Shown piece after piece: positions 32,806-44,169 of a DNA stretch of 64,000 bases. Position numbers and translations under genes: made by a program. How positions within the stretch are numbered: the first letter of the stretch is position 1; every line of letters begins with the position of its first letter. The notes under the pieces are model-generated. The model worked only from the letters and a program-made list of their open reading frames with translations. It had not been told where the DNA came from and did no database searches. The stretch comes from Metallyticus violacea (taxonomy: Eukaryota > Arthropoda > Insecta > Mantodea > Metallyticidae), in assembly GCA_030762175.1 (NCBI GenBank), contig CM060837.1, positions 5,970,001 to 6,034,000 of the forward strand, given 5' to 3'.

Positions 32806-33260
32806 CCAGCGGCATCATAGAACACTTTATCCGTACATATAACCTGAAACGGAAAATAGCCTAAACACTCGTTGAAAGCAGTTGTTGAACAATAATATTT
32901 TAATAAGTTCATTTTCACAGGTTTGTATATTACGTAAAGGCTATAATGCTCATTATAAACCCGCAAACATTTAATAGTAACAGCTATTAAGCTATGTTAA
33001 TTTAAAAAATTCATTTACGTATGTTATTACGTAAACTAAAAGCTATATTTGAGTTAAAACCCAAAACATTCATTGATAATATGTTTTTATAATCATATAA
33101 ATTTAACTAGTTCATTTTCACATGTTTTAATATTGGGCAAGAGCTTTAACTTTCAACTCAAATAACAAATAACGTTGGTAATACGTTTTAAATCGTATAA
33201 ATCTAGCAAGCTCATTTGTATATATTTAATGTATCATATAAGGGATATTACAATGTATGT
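32806..33260. repeat. About 101-bp tandem repeat, 3-4 diverged units
   Basis: The landmark (G/A)TTCATTTTCACATGTTT-like start recurs at 32907, 33009, 33110 and (as GCTCATTTGTATATATTT) 33210, so the period is 100-102 bp. Weaker similarity extends one unit upstream. Confidence 0.7.
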
Positions 33261-35463
33261 CTTATTGTTTGTTTGTTGGCCTTTATGACATTACCGAATA
33301 AGAAAAAAAATGTAACGGTTCAAAGGAACACATACATAGCCAAGAATATGAAAAGTTTAAAACTACAGATAAGAAAAATAAGTGAATCAACCAATGGCAA
33401 GCGTAACAACATCAATAATGTGTACCAGAATGAAACAAGAGACAGACAGCTTTATTGCGACTAAAAAGAAACGAACGAATCTCATTCGCTTAGCATACAT
33501 ATGGTGAAAATATAATGCATTGTGACATAGTATTATTACAATACTATTGTAATAAGTGAGCGTTTATTTTTCAAAATGTTTAGTTATGCGTTGGATTCAG
33601 TAGAGAGAAGTTGTGTTTTAAATTCCTTTAGCAAAATCGTAAAGTTAAACTGCATTTTAACATTACGTAAAGATAAGTGGAGATTAATATTTCGTAAAAG
33701 AAATTGCATATTATTATTTATGGTAAGTGATAGCAGATAAAGTTTCAACTAATGTTTATATAGGAAATAGCTACAACAAGACAAAAAAAAAAAAGAACAC
33801 AGTTTTCGGAAGAGAAATATAAATTATATCACGTCTGTCTTGTATTCTGTCTGCATATTCTCAGAGTATATCGCAATCAGAAAAGTGTGCTGTTTGTTGT
33901 GTGGGAATAACAAAACATTAATAAACTCCGTAGATTTCTATCCGTTGTGATTTTGTTATACTTAAAGTCACATCCCTTTCACCCCAGCAGTATCAATCTG
34001 AAAAATGCAGTCACAATATTAAACCCTGAACTAACCAAACAAATTGTGGTGTAGTTACGTCAACGTGTATAGCGGCGTCACGCTTTATTCCGCCAGAAAC
34101 CCTTTCACCAAAACATTTACTCACTATCTTTCAATTCGTTTAACCGTCTTCTGTGATCGTCCATCCTTATTATTCTTTAAACTAAAACAATTTCTTAATT
34201 TTCAATACACTTTCTATTTTAGTTCAATATTATTTGCTCAAGATATTTTATTTCATGTTAATTTTAACGTATTAAAAACAATTCGTTAACATTTTATCTC
34301 ATATTTGTTTGATAAAAGTCGACTCTTGCCCTGATTTTACACCAAGAGCGGAATCAGGACTAGATCGAAGAGTACTCATCTGTAATGCAACATTGCCGAT
34401 GTAGAAATCGTCAGTTTCTAATTGTATTCTCAAAAAGTTGTTGTTCCTGAGTGTACAAGGAGAGAGGAAAAGATGCGTTCTGTGTTTTAATAGCCCAGTC
34501 AGAAGCTAGAGAACTAGGATAATTCTTACCGGGCGTTCATATTATTTTTTTCCAGCCCCTGTATTTCATCTCAAAATTGTAGTGTGATTTATCGATAGTT
34601 CTCAACTTAATGGCAAGTCAAGTAGTTACTTTTAGTAATAAATCCTTCCACAGCTCTAGTAGATACCTGAGATTCTACATTTTACATAAGAAACATTTAC
34701 CATGGCGTCTAAACCCATCAGGACGGGCAACTATTGAAGAAACCATACAGTGACTGGCTTCCGTCCAAACGAGAGGACAAATCTTGGGAAGAAACACCGG
34801 AGTCACTTGGGGCTTGCCAAGAAAAACAGCACAGACATCTGTACCACGTCTCGAAAGGGGGCGGGGGCTAATCCCTAGATAAACCTACGAAAAAAGCGAT
34901 GTGAGATCAGCTTAGATCCTCACGCAAAGACCTTGGGGTTCATTCTCAAACCCAAAAGAAACTGGAAACGTACTCTTGTGTATGAAATATACTTGGGGAA
35001 AAAGGTTGGGCAATTATTTGATATTACTTGCTTGGTTAGGATAAGTGCATTTATGGAAGGACCGAAAAGTGGAGATAGAAAGGCCGTGTATAGAGTTAAT
35101 GTTTAAATTTTTACTGAAATAACAAAACGATACTGAATTTAAAACTTATAATCATCAATAACTTGTGCAAAAGTAATGTTGAAAATAATGTCCCTCAGTG
35201 GCAATACATTGCTGACTATCTGCGTACGAAATTCCATCTAACATTTATTAGGTAAGAACACGTTTCTTGTCATTAAGAGATACTTTTTAACAACTTACTC
35301 AATAGTTTCTACCTGGAACAAGATTACCCCTTGCGAATCTCCATATATTTTCTTAAATACATTCATACGTTTGAATGAACATTGGTAGAAGACGGAACAA
35401 GATAAAAGACTTAATGCAAGAAATGATGGTCCACTGCCGTTCTATAGTGTTGCTGATAGGATA
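33261..35463. other. Long AT-rich spacer
   Basis: No gene, RNA or repeat family is recognised. Open frames (33216-33464, 34044-34289) are lysine/asparagine- or phenylalanine-rich and typical of random AT-rich DNA. Confidence 0.5.
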
Positions 35464-36656
35464 TTAAGAGGGTTGTTTGATAAGTTTGGTAAATTTCCAT
35501 GAATTGGCGGAAAATTTTGTTAAGCAACACCATTGTTGGTAGCAGTTATTCGTGTAAAGGCCTTAGACAAATTTTCAACCAGATTTGATGTTCACTTAAT
35601 TGTTGAATGCTATTTGAAGCTATCAGTGTCACACATGGCTAGTGCTGCTATTAAACATTTCCTTTTAAAATGTTGGGCTGCAGAGCACATCAAAACAGAG
35701 CTGGATGAAGTTCATACGAACTCTGCGCCGTAATTGAAGACAGTTTATTTCTGGATGGATGAGTTTAAACATAGGCGAAAAAGCACTGAAAATGAAGCGC
35801 GCTCCGGTCGGCTAGTTGAGACCGCCATAAAGAAAATTATTCTAAAAAATCCATGATATCGTAATACAAGGTCGTTGAGTAAAAGTGCGTGAAATAACTG
35901 AGACTGTGGGCAACTCAACTGAACTAGTGCTCCACAAAAATTAGAAATGAGAAAGCTGTGTGCACGTCGGGTGCCGCGATTGCCGACTGTTGAGCAAAAA
36001 AGCTTGCGGAAGAACATTTCGATACAGTGTCTGGCACTATTTCATTACAATCTCTAGGACTGCTTGCCGATTCGTGACTGTGCATGAAACTTGGGTCAAC
36101 TGCGAAGACAAAGCAGGAGCCAAAATAACGGATAAAGGCTGGAGAAAGTACGCCAAAGAAAGCGAGCAATGTTTTGTCAGCCAGAACGGTGATGACCAGT
36201 GTTTTTGGGGGGGAGGGGGATTTCCAGGGTAAATGTTAATAGTTTACTAGTAAAAAGGTAGAAATATAAATGAGGTCTGTTGAGTTTCATTGTTGGATCG
36301 TTTAAAGCACGCATTGAATGAAATTGCCAAGCAAGAGTGTATGAATTGGTCTTCCAAAAATAATCCTCATCCACCATATTGTCCCAATTTTATCCTGAGT
36401 TACTTTTTTCTATTTCAGAACTTGAAAAATGAGCTTGTTGGAAGACATTTCCGCCAAATAAGGATGGAATCATCGTCATCAATGAGTATTTTGCAGAGTT
36501 TGACCCTTGCTATTTTTCCAATGAAATACAAAAAAAAAAAAAAAAAAAAATGGAAATTCACTGGACCATGCGTAGATAAGTGTATATATAAATTTAGTAT
36601 GTTTTAAAAAATAATTTTAAACTTGCATTTTTACCAAACATTTCAAACGCTTTTGA
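35464..36656 (+). mobile_element. MarD mariner, both ends present
   Basis: The left end TAAGAGGGTTGTTTGATAAG then TTTGGTAAA pairs with the right end near 36630-36656, whose reverse complement is GCGTTTGAAATGTTTGGTAA. The 1.19-kb length suits a complete mariner. It contains a heavily damaged transposase and a T1-unrelated poly-A expansion near 36530-36550. Confidence 0.8.
35635..36575 (+). pseudogene. MarD mariner transposase pseudogene
   Basis: It starts MASAAIKHFLLKCWAAEHIK (35635), then TELDEVHTNSAP and, after a stop, LKTVYFWMDEFKHRRKSTEN and EARSGRLVET, the classical mariner first HTH plus linker. Further on come REITE-like sequence, MRKLCARRVPRLPTVEQK, then a decayed catalytic core. Near 36360-36440 PPYCPNFILSYFFLFQNLKN stands where PPYSPDLAPSDYFLF is expected, so the third catalytic Asp is lost. 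After that come IIVINEYFAEFDPCYF and the tail. Many stops and frameshifts. The open stretch also seen at 36290-36607 belongs to this relic. Confidence 0.85.
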
Positions 36657-37100
36657 GATTAATTCTTTTTTTTTTAATGCATAAGTATTATTTAATTACA
36701 TTTTCGATTTATTGTTTTATTTAAGTGAATTTTAAGCTATTCACACTATTTGATTTATAACATTAATAATACTACACGCAAGTAGAAACACTGTAGGCTA
36801 TGCATAATGTCACGGCCTTCTTTATTATCTTTAGATAACACTGCTACAGTCGATACTTAGGGACTTTTACCTTTCATATTATAATATCAGAGAAAATTCT
36901 GTCACACAGGAGCTGCGCATACTAAGCGAATTCAATTAGCAAGTTGAATAACTTTTAATAAAAATTAATATAAAAATCAAATTAGGTCTTATTAATTAAT
37001 GAAATGAAATACGTTATGGCATTACTGTGTGGTATTAGGGAAACAAAATTACAATTCTTGCTACCTATAAGTATTACAAAAGAAAAAGCACATTTTTAGA

Positions 37101-37149
<49 letters not shown>
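37101..37149. repeat. (ATT)n microsatellite in the left arm
   Basis: About 16 ATT units, mirrored by the AAT tract at 38413-38440. Confidence 0.95.
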
Positions 37150-37511
37150 GATTAAACCACAAAAATTAATGATGTACTAGTATTTAAATGCAACGTATGA
37201 CAGCTGATAGTTATACTGTATGGGTATTTTAAACATTTTTAAATGTGGCCATGTTTATGAACTGAGCCCTTGATATCATCTTTACATTCACTAAAATAGA
37301 GAGAAATAACAGAAAGTTTCGAGTTACATTGTGTATTTAAGAAGTCGATGTTCATATATTTCAATAAAACAAAAACATGTCACTATTTAAAAACAAATGC
37401 AATGTACAACGCAAATAAAAACAATCGAAAGTTGCATCGATTTTCAGTGGCTTTGAAATTTAATTTAAATGTTATTGTAGTAAAACATTTTTCTGAAGGT
37501 TATTACAGACC

Positions 37512-37515
<4 letters not shown>

Positions 37516-37545
<30 letters not shown>
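37516..37545. repeat. (AT)n microsatellite
   Basis: About 15 AT dinucleotides inside the left arm; the mirrored place in the right arm lacks it. Confidence 0.9.
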
Positions 37546-37548
<3 letters not shown>

Positions 37549-38735
37549 CTCACACATATTACATTAATATTTCACATTTGCTAACTTCAAGAACACGCTA
37601 TTCTTAAATATGAAACATATGAATTGTTATAAACATATTTGATATGATAAATTAATTTGTTCTTTTATTTTAAAACAATACAGGGCAATTAAACGCAAGA
37701 GAGTTTTGAAAATTTCGGTTTTCAAGCTTACCACAACTCGCAACAAACTCAATATATATCATTAAAATATAATAAGAAACATTATTTCTGAAAATCAAGG
37801 ATATTGGATCATTAGGAGTAGGGGTATACTTGAACGCCGAGATTTAAAAAGCGCCTTAAAGTTTCATTTTCTCTCATTTGTTTCAAAATCAAAGGATATA
37901 TAACTCAGCATATAAACTGTATTTATAGCGTTGCGTGTGTGTTATATATATTGAAAGCATCGTCGTGAAGATAGAACATGTGAAATATTGATCTAATGTG
38001 TGCTTGAGAATTATATTTATATGTAAGAACACTATGTAATAACCCTCAGAAACATTCGTCACATGTTTTTTTCTTCAATAAAATTTAAATTAAATTTCAA
38101 AGCCAATGAAAATTGAGTACGTTCTTTATATTGTTGTGGGTATTTACCTTTTACATTGTAATTATATTTGGATAGTGATATGTTTTTATTTTACTGAAAC
38201 ATATGAACATCATCTTAAATACGCAATGTAACTCGAAACTTTCTGTTATTTCTCTCTATTTTAGTAAATGTAAAGATGATATCAAGGGCTCAGTTCATAA
38301 ATATGGCTACATTTAAAAATGTTTAAGCTACCCGTACAGTGCAGCTTTGTCTATTAGTGATCATACATTTCATTTCATTAATAGTATACCATTAATTTTA
38401 TGGTTTACTCTCAATAATAATAATAATAATAATAATAATATTCTTTATCTTTTTTAATACTTACGGATGAAATCTAGTTTTTCCCCTTCTTTTAAAAATT
38501 AGAGTAATTTTACTATAGGCATTTATTTTTAAATGATTTTGTAAGGAAAAAAAACAACTTTCGATTATTAGTCGCCTTTAGAGATTGTCATGCTAGTACA
38601 GTACAGAATGCACATTTCATTTATTAATAAGGTCAAAAATTGGATCTTTAATCCCTTTTGAAAATTGTTCTTCTTGCTGGGGAATTCGCTTAGTTTACAC
38701 AGCTCCTGTGTGACGGACTTTTTAAAATTAAACTG

Positions 38736-39429
38736 TATTATATAAAATGAACACTTAAGCTAAATAATAAATAAATATATCTTGAGAAGCGTTCGTTACT
38801 TGATGTTCGCCAGCACTTGCAAGGGGTCCCTCTCGTGTAAAGCTAACATCGGAAATTTCCACGGGGTGCAGAGTAGGGCGTGACAAGAGCCCTTATGTGT
38901 GCTCGCATCTCTATATAGAAGGACGTGGTAGGGGAAAGCACCTTATATGTCTATACATAATAGCAAACCTGCTTGGAATTTCGTTCGTATTATTTTCCCT
39001 CCACTTGCTGACATGGGGCTTTTTAATATTGCACCATGACCAGCTACCTCATTTGAGAGGGTGCATGTTTTCCTTCGTTACCCTGTTTTCGCTTTCATAT
39101 AGACAGTGTGTGGAAATCCAACTCTAGTGCCGTGTTTGTATGCGTACATCTCTCACGTCTTCAAGAAGATGGATCGGTAACCACTAGAACTGCTGAGACA
39201 TAGTAGAATCATAGTAGGGTGTTCAAAACCAATAATTGAGAGTTTGAGAGGGAACGTTTCTGTGCAGCTGTTTTATATTTCTTAAAACGCGCAAAAGCAA
39301 ACAAGCGTGCAATGTTCGAACTATCTGATTCTCACGTGTTTCATGTGTGTAACGCTACTTTTTCCATCCGGCCACGTTGTTCGTTTGTTTGGAGAGCTAA
39401 TTTAAGTCAGGCGTGTTGCATAACACAGC
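38736..39429. other. Unassigned spacer
   Basis: No recognised gene or repeat. Confidence 0.45.
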
Positions 39430-39430
39430 A

Positions 39431-39780
39431 TGACGTTCAAAGTTGAATACAGAGCAGTAATTAAAGTCTTAACTAAAGAAGAACTCAACAATGCCTTAAT
39501 GGTGTGTATGGGAAAGTTTCCCCTTCATATTCCACAGTGAAGAAATGGTCGAAAATAAATCGGACTTATTAAAGAGGAAATTCTGATTGATAGGCATCTA
39601 AAAAAAAAAGTAAAACCTGCAAAGTTAGGGCAACTTGGGTGTCCTGAATTATTTCAGCAGCTCAGAAGCAGGCGCGCCTGAAATGTCAGAAATTTGCGAA
39701 CAATCGATTTTTTGCCATTTCTCACCGTGGAATATAAAATATATTTAAAAAAAGAATCAATGACCTGGCTGTCTTCATGT
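39431..39780 (+). pseudogene. MarA mariner N-terminal fragment
   Basis: MTFKVEYRAVIKVLTKEEL matches the MarA start (MEFRAVIKLFTKEGL). With frame breaks it continues NALMVCMGKFPLH(S)YSTVKKWSK-like sequence and a second-HTH trace. Relative to other copies, bases coding TPNEIKQ are shortened. It ends where a truncated SINE-A begins; no terminal repeats remain. Confidence 0.7.
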
Positions 39781-39787
39781 CTTTGAT

Positions 39788-39930
39788 TTTTTTATGTATG
39801 AACGTTATTTAACATCTCATCAGCGTCCATTCAAATCGGGGCGTGAAATGGCCAACAAATTTTACTCAGAAGCCTCATTTTTCAGGCTTGGGATTCTTTA
39901 TCGTGCCGTAAATTCTTTACCCCAGAGACT
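39788..39930 (-). repeat. SINE-A 3' half
   Basis: The minus-strand 3' part only: GAACGTTATTTAACATCTCA is the complement of the family tail, and the block continues to TTATCGTGCCGTAAAT. Confidence 0.8.
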
Positions 39931-40037
39931 ATTACAAGGGTTAATCAAAAAATAATCTTAAAATAGCAATCAAAATTCAAAATGGTGGTGTAGAGAGTAG
40001 AGTGGTGTACAGTATGGTATCTATAATCTTCTGCTGG

Positions 40038-40339
40038 GTCGGTCTTGGTGGTGTAGTGGTAACCACATTTGCATCCTAAACTCAAGATCGCGGGTTCAAT
40101 CCCGGCCAGGATCGATGGATTTTTTCGGGCGTAAAAATCCTATGTATGGCTTCCTTCGGAAGGGAAATAAAGCCGTGGGTCCCGTGTCGTACATTTACGG
40201 CACCATAAAGAACCTCAAGTCTGAACGAAGGGGCCTCTGAGCAAAATTCGTCGGCCGTTTCCCCCCCCCCCCTGATTTGAATACACGCCGATGACCTGAG
40301 ATGTTAAAGAGCGTCTGTAAATAAACCAAATCAAAAAAC
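40038..40339 (+). repeat. SINE-A copy, full length, perfect target duplication
   Basis: The tRNA head has A-box GGTGGTGTAGTGGTAACC and B-box GGGTTCAATCCC. The family body follows (GGATTTTTTCGGGCG, AAAGCCGTGGGTCCCGTGTC, GAGGCCTCTGAGCAAAATT, GATGACCTGAGATGTTAAAG) with an A-rich tail. It is flanked on both sides by TCTTCTGCTGG (40027-40037 and 40340-40350), an 11-bp perfect duplication that fixes the ends and suggests a fairly young insertion. Confidence 0.95.
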
Positions 40340-40689
40340 TCTTCTGCTGGAGGAACAAGTCCCGTGGCATCTTGGGACATATCTTATAACAAGATTGCAG
40401 CCCCCTTTCAGACACGTATGAGTGAGGAACACCGGATATTTATTTTTAATTTTTTTTATTTAATTAGTCGAGAAACCAACAGATTTTCATGGAAGAATGA
40501 AGAAGCAATATGGAGATTCCTGCGTGTCAGGTCTAAAGTGGAGTGTCAATTTGAGTGATACTGCGATTTCGCTGCTGTAGAACAATTGATACGAGACAAT
40601 CGGCAGGTAACAACTCAAAAACTGAGTCAGCGGTTTCGCCAGCGGCAGGAAATCTACACACAAGAATTTGAGTACATCGACGCCGCAGT

Positions 40690-41370
40690 CTGCCAAGAGC
40701 AGTAAGGTTGTTTTTGAGTTAATACATGCACTGGCTGATAGGCGTATAACCCTTTATGAACTGGCTTCGACCGCGCAACTCTGCACGCCATTATTCACGA
40801 CGATATGAATAAATCTGTCGTCGGCTACTGAAGATGCGAATGTTTTTAGAGAAGTTGGTGATTAGTGAAGGATCACCGCGCACCATGCAACGGAACACCA
40901 TCTTTTGGAATGCTTCAGGTAATGGACTGGTTTCCTTAAGGAACGACTGTCAACAGTGAGATGTACTGTGACACAGCTTGACGCAGGATTCAAAGTGGTT
41001 CCTTGAACATGACTATGCGCGGCTCCACACCAACAGCAAAGATGACACCGCTGGGGTTTATTTTTGTGCCGCATCCACCATACTCACCGGACTTCGCCTT
41101 TTCTGACTATACCTTATCTAAAAACACAAAAGTACTTGCTCCGAGGTAAAAAAAAATTCCGAAATGCATGCACCTGTCCACGAGCATTGTTGTAGTACTC
41201 CCAAACAATGACTTCACGACACCATAAAAAGTTATCAGGAAGATAACAACTATGCATTGATGTTGGTGGGTAGTACTTGAGATTCCATGGGCATTAAACC
41301 TTATTGCATAATAAATAAGGTAAAAAAAAAGCTACATGTAAATAATTTTGAACGCCCCTCGTTCGGAAAT
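40690..41370 (+). pseudogene. MarC mariner-like transposase relic
   Basis: The plus strand gives VFELIHALADRRITLYELAS followed (frame-shifted) by HAIIHDDMNKS, the second HTH of the MarC family. Farther on comes DYARLHTNS, where the second catalytic block should read DNARLHT, then HPPYSPDFAFSDY-like sequence around 41070-41110, and the 3' terminal block ACAACTATGCATTGATGTTG shared with 10.73 kb and (inverted) 63.08 kb. The element end GAACGCCCCTCGT is near 41352-41364. Many stops. Confidence 0.7.
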
Positions 41371-41804
41371 GTAATGCTTTGTTTGACAGCGTATTTCTCT
41401 TAGTAACAATTTCCTTGCGATGCTGACTATACCGTTACTTCTCTCACGAGCTAATAACTGTTTGCTTTGATCCATTTGATCTCTTTCAGCTGACTTGAGT
41501 CGGTGACCATGCTCCCTTAGGTTCCTAGAATAAAATTCCTGGAAGCTATGAGAAAGGGTGATATTATTTATAAACAGAACACCACCATCTTCCACCAACA
41601 TTTACACACAGACTTCCCTCTCCAAACATGTGACATAAATCCATTCACAGTTAAGTGTACACTTTCAAAACATGTTTAAGAAATACCGAGAAGGTCGCAC
41701 TCACAAATAAACACCCCCTTCTTTGTCTAGAACGCACATACAGAGAGAGCTATGGGCTTCCAAAGTCGGAAGACGAGCTCTAACATAAAGAACTAGCTGA
41801 AAAG
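41371..41804. other. Spacer with an unexplained open frame
   Basis: A minus-strand frame at 41332-41601 (89 codons) is hydrophilic and protein-like (REHGHRLKSAERDQMDQSKQ), but its C-terminal part overlaps the MarC terminal sequence. I recognise no family; it may be chance. Confidence 0.3.
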
Positions 41805-42112
41805 TTTTTCACACAGGAGCTGTGTAAACTAAGTGAATTTGTGAACACTATTATAGGATGATTTTCAGGAAATAATTTTCTAATTTTATTTAAATGACAT
41901 ATACCGAGTTTCGTTGCGATAATTTTTTTTTCCGCTAAAGATAGTTTTAAATTTTCGATTTAAAGTAAAACCCCACTGATAATAATGTGATTTCACTGAT
42001 TTTTAGAAAACATTTTTACTAAATTATTTAAATTGCATTTACCGAGATTTGTTGAGAAAAAACAAAAATTGCGGCCGCTAGAGCGATTTTCAAAATTTCA
42101 CTTTAGTTTGTT
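41805..42112 (+). repeat. Fold-back-family repeat, short copy
   Basis: It starts TTTCACACAGGAGCTGTGTAAACTAAG, the fold-back terminus, then jumps to the degenerate units (ATTTAAATGACATATACCGA, GTTTCGTTGC) and ends in AAAAATTGCGGCCGCTAGAG, as at 26700-26724. The middle, including the ATT tract, is deleted. A SINE-B follows within 10 bp. Confidence 0.65.
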
Positions 42113-42120
42113 TTAATTGT

Positions 42121-42386
42121 GTTTAACGCCCTTTTTTACTACTGAGGCACCACAGGCGGTGACACTGATGATACATGAAACGAAATGATATATTGGGAAA
42201 GGATATTTCTATTACATTAAGGAAGATTCCAGGCCAAAGTTTGGGGCCCCTCCCTGGCATTTGCCATTTATAGGAACTGAGGAAAACGTAGATAGACCCT
42301 CAGTCAGGAAGGGCGATACCGTGGGAATCGAATTCCAGATTTCCCGCTTACGAGTCCGTGCCTTAAGGACCTCGGTCACCCGTTGC
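42121..42386 (-). repeat. SINE-B copy, near full length
   Basis: Minus strand from CGCAACGGGTGACCGAGGTC (42386) to GGGCGTTAAAC-type end at 42121; both tRNA boxes are diverged. Confidence 0.85.
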
Positions 42387-44169
42387 GATGGAAAGGGGGT
42401 CTAGGGGTGTTCTACTTATGTCTGCACGTATATTGTTCCCACACACAGATTTCTGTCTTATACTTCATTTAAATCTTACTAGTGGCCCATAGGGAGTTGT
42501 CAGTACCCCTACAGGCATATCTGGGGGGAGGTGCGACTGCAGGCATCTCATAGAGCACAGTCTCAGCAAATTACACGCAAGTATTGTAAGCGTTCTTGGG
42601 AATAATCTGTTTTATTTATTAAACGGATGGTATTAGCCCGTGTAACAGTTGGTGTACTTATAACTTTGTCCAAATTACTTACTATACCACTTTCAATCAC
42701 TGTTTAACAAAATTGAAAATTAAACAACAAAGAAATACAACTATAAAAGAAGTTTGACTCTCAGCAGCTCGAAATTCTTGAATTTGTATTCCACATACAC
42801 ACAGCATAAGCAGAGAAAGGAATATAAATTAAACATCAGCGCAAAAGAAGGAACAAAACGTAAGGAAAATATTGAGGGAAAGAACATCAAAAGTGAGGTA
42901 TAAAATCCGGAATTGCGGTTAACTAAACACAAAATGGTGCAATTGAATCAACACTGGAACAATTTATCATCGGGTATTTGACGATCGGTTTTATTCGCTC
43001 AATTATAGGACGTGAGCATTAAGCCATAAATTGAAACATAATTGCTTCCAATGTTACCTTTCAGTTTGCTAAATATGTATGAGAGATCGTTTCTATAGCG
43101 TTTACCGAAAAATTAAACAGCGCCCCCTTTGTCAATATAGCAAGTCTTTCGGTTTCAGAAGGCCTTGGAATTACAAGCGGAAAAGAAGTGGTGGGTTTAA
43201 AATAACAAGAAAAGCCCTAACTTACTATTTGTATTGCATTAACAGCAAAAATAATTGTCGCATCTCAAAATAAGGCTGTTTTAAGATGTATTTATGCCTA
43301 TGCTCTACTCTTAGCCGATTTATAAGTAATGTAAATGTTTATTTTAAGACACAAGAATGTCTAAAAATTAGAAACACCGCGTGCGCAGTTTCAAGTTAAT
43401 ACAAAGTAGTATTAAGTCAAGGCATCAGTTATATTGATAAGAATGAACTAATCTTTAGGAAAAAGGAGTGTCGAGGGGGGAAAAGTCATTTAAATAAAGG
43501 CAATGTCTACTTCATAAATTCAATATATGTCAGCAACTTTAAAAGTACAGTGAAAGCTCTCGTATCCGGCAACTATGGCAGCAGATTAGTGCCGGATAAG
43601 TGGAAAATACTTTAATAGTTTAAGTAAACAAATACTGCACGAACATTCGTTCCAAGCAGAAATAGAAAGTTTTTATATGGAAGTTTGAAACTGAATCTTT
43701 TAAATACAAACTTTATTTTTACATTCATTTGTTAATTCATAATTAAAACATATTAAAATTGCAGTACCTGATGATAATGTAACTTGGTAGTCATATATTT
43801 CGCTTGAGCATCACTGAATTCATCGTACAGCAGTGGGTTAATTCGCTCTGGGAACTATACACAGGCTTTGTGGTATGCGACTGTCATGTTATCACGCTCG
43901 TTACTGTGATACTGTGAAGTGTGCAGTCACACCGAGTCCTTATACCTCACCAATGACTATGAGAAGAAATAAAAAATTCATCGTAGTGACCAAGGGTCTT
44001 AAACTGCAATGTCCCCCCCCCCCTCTTTACTTACATAAAAGTGACGTTGTTTTCATAGCGTCGATCTTTTGGGTACCGAATATATCTCTTACTGTATCTC
44101 ATGATATAGTAAAAGGATGGTGTGTCCAGGCGTTTTAAAAACAGAAAATTTGATGAGAAATATACCCGG
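42387..44169. other. Unassigned spacer
   Basis: No confident gene. At about 43550-43606 CTCTCGTATCCGGCAACTAT ... GTGCCGGATAAG resembles the terminal region of pogo/Tigger-type transposons, but no transposase of that kind follows. The 43079-43273 frame is lysine/arginine-rich with no known domain. Confidence 0.4.

Larger units (their letters stand above)
36893..38735. mobile_element. Long fold-back inverted-repeat element
   Basis: The left arm from ATTCTGTCACACAGGAGCTG (36897-) and the right arm, which on the minus strand starts TCCGTCACACAGGAGCTG near 38728, stay similar inward for roughly 840-890 bp. Mirrored landmarks include (ATT)16 at 37101-37149 against (AAT)9 at 38413-38440, CATGTTTATGAACTGAGCCC (37250s) against its complement near 38290, and AATAGAGAGAAATAACAGAA (37290s) against its complement near 38250. 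The loop is about 100 bp around 37735-37835. There is no transposase. It is a candidate non-autonomous element of a fold-back or long-TIR class, related to 25283-26735 and 41805-42112. Confidence 0.75.

Noticed and set aside
25612..38440. Regularly spaced repeats as a CRISPR-like array
   Set aside because: They are simple ATT triplets and eukaryotic interspersed repeats; there are no unique spacers and no cas genes.
43550..43610. Pogo/Tigger terminal repeat (TATCCGGCA motif)
   Set aside because: Only a short motif is present; no partner terminus or pogo transposase was found, and a piggyBac relic follows instead.
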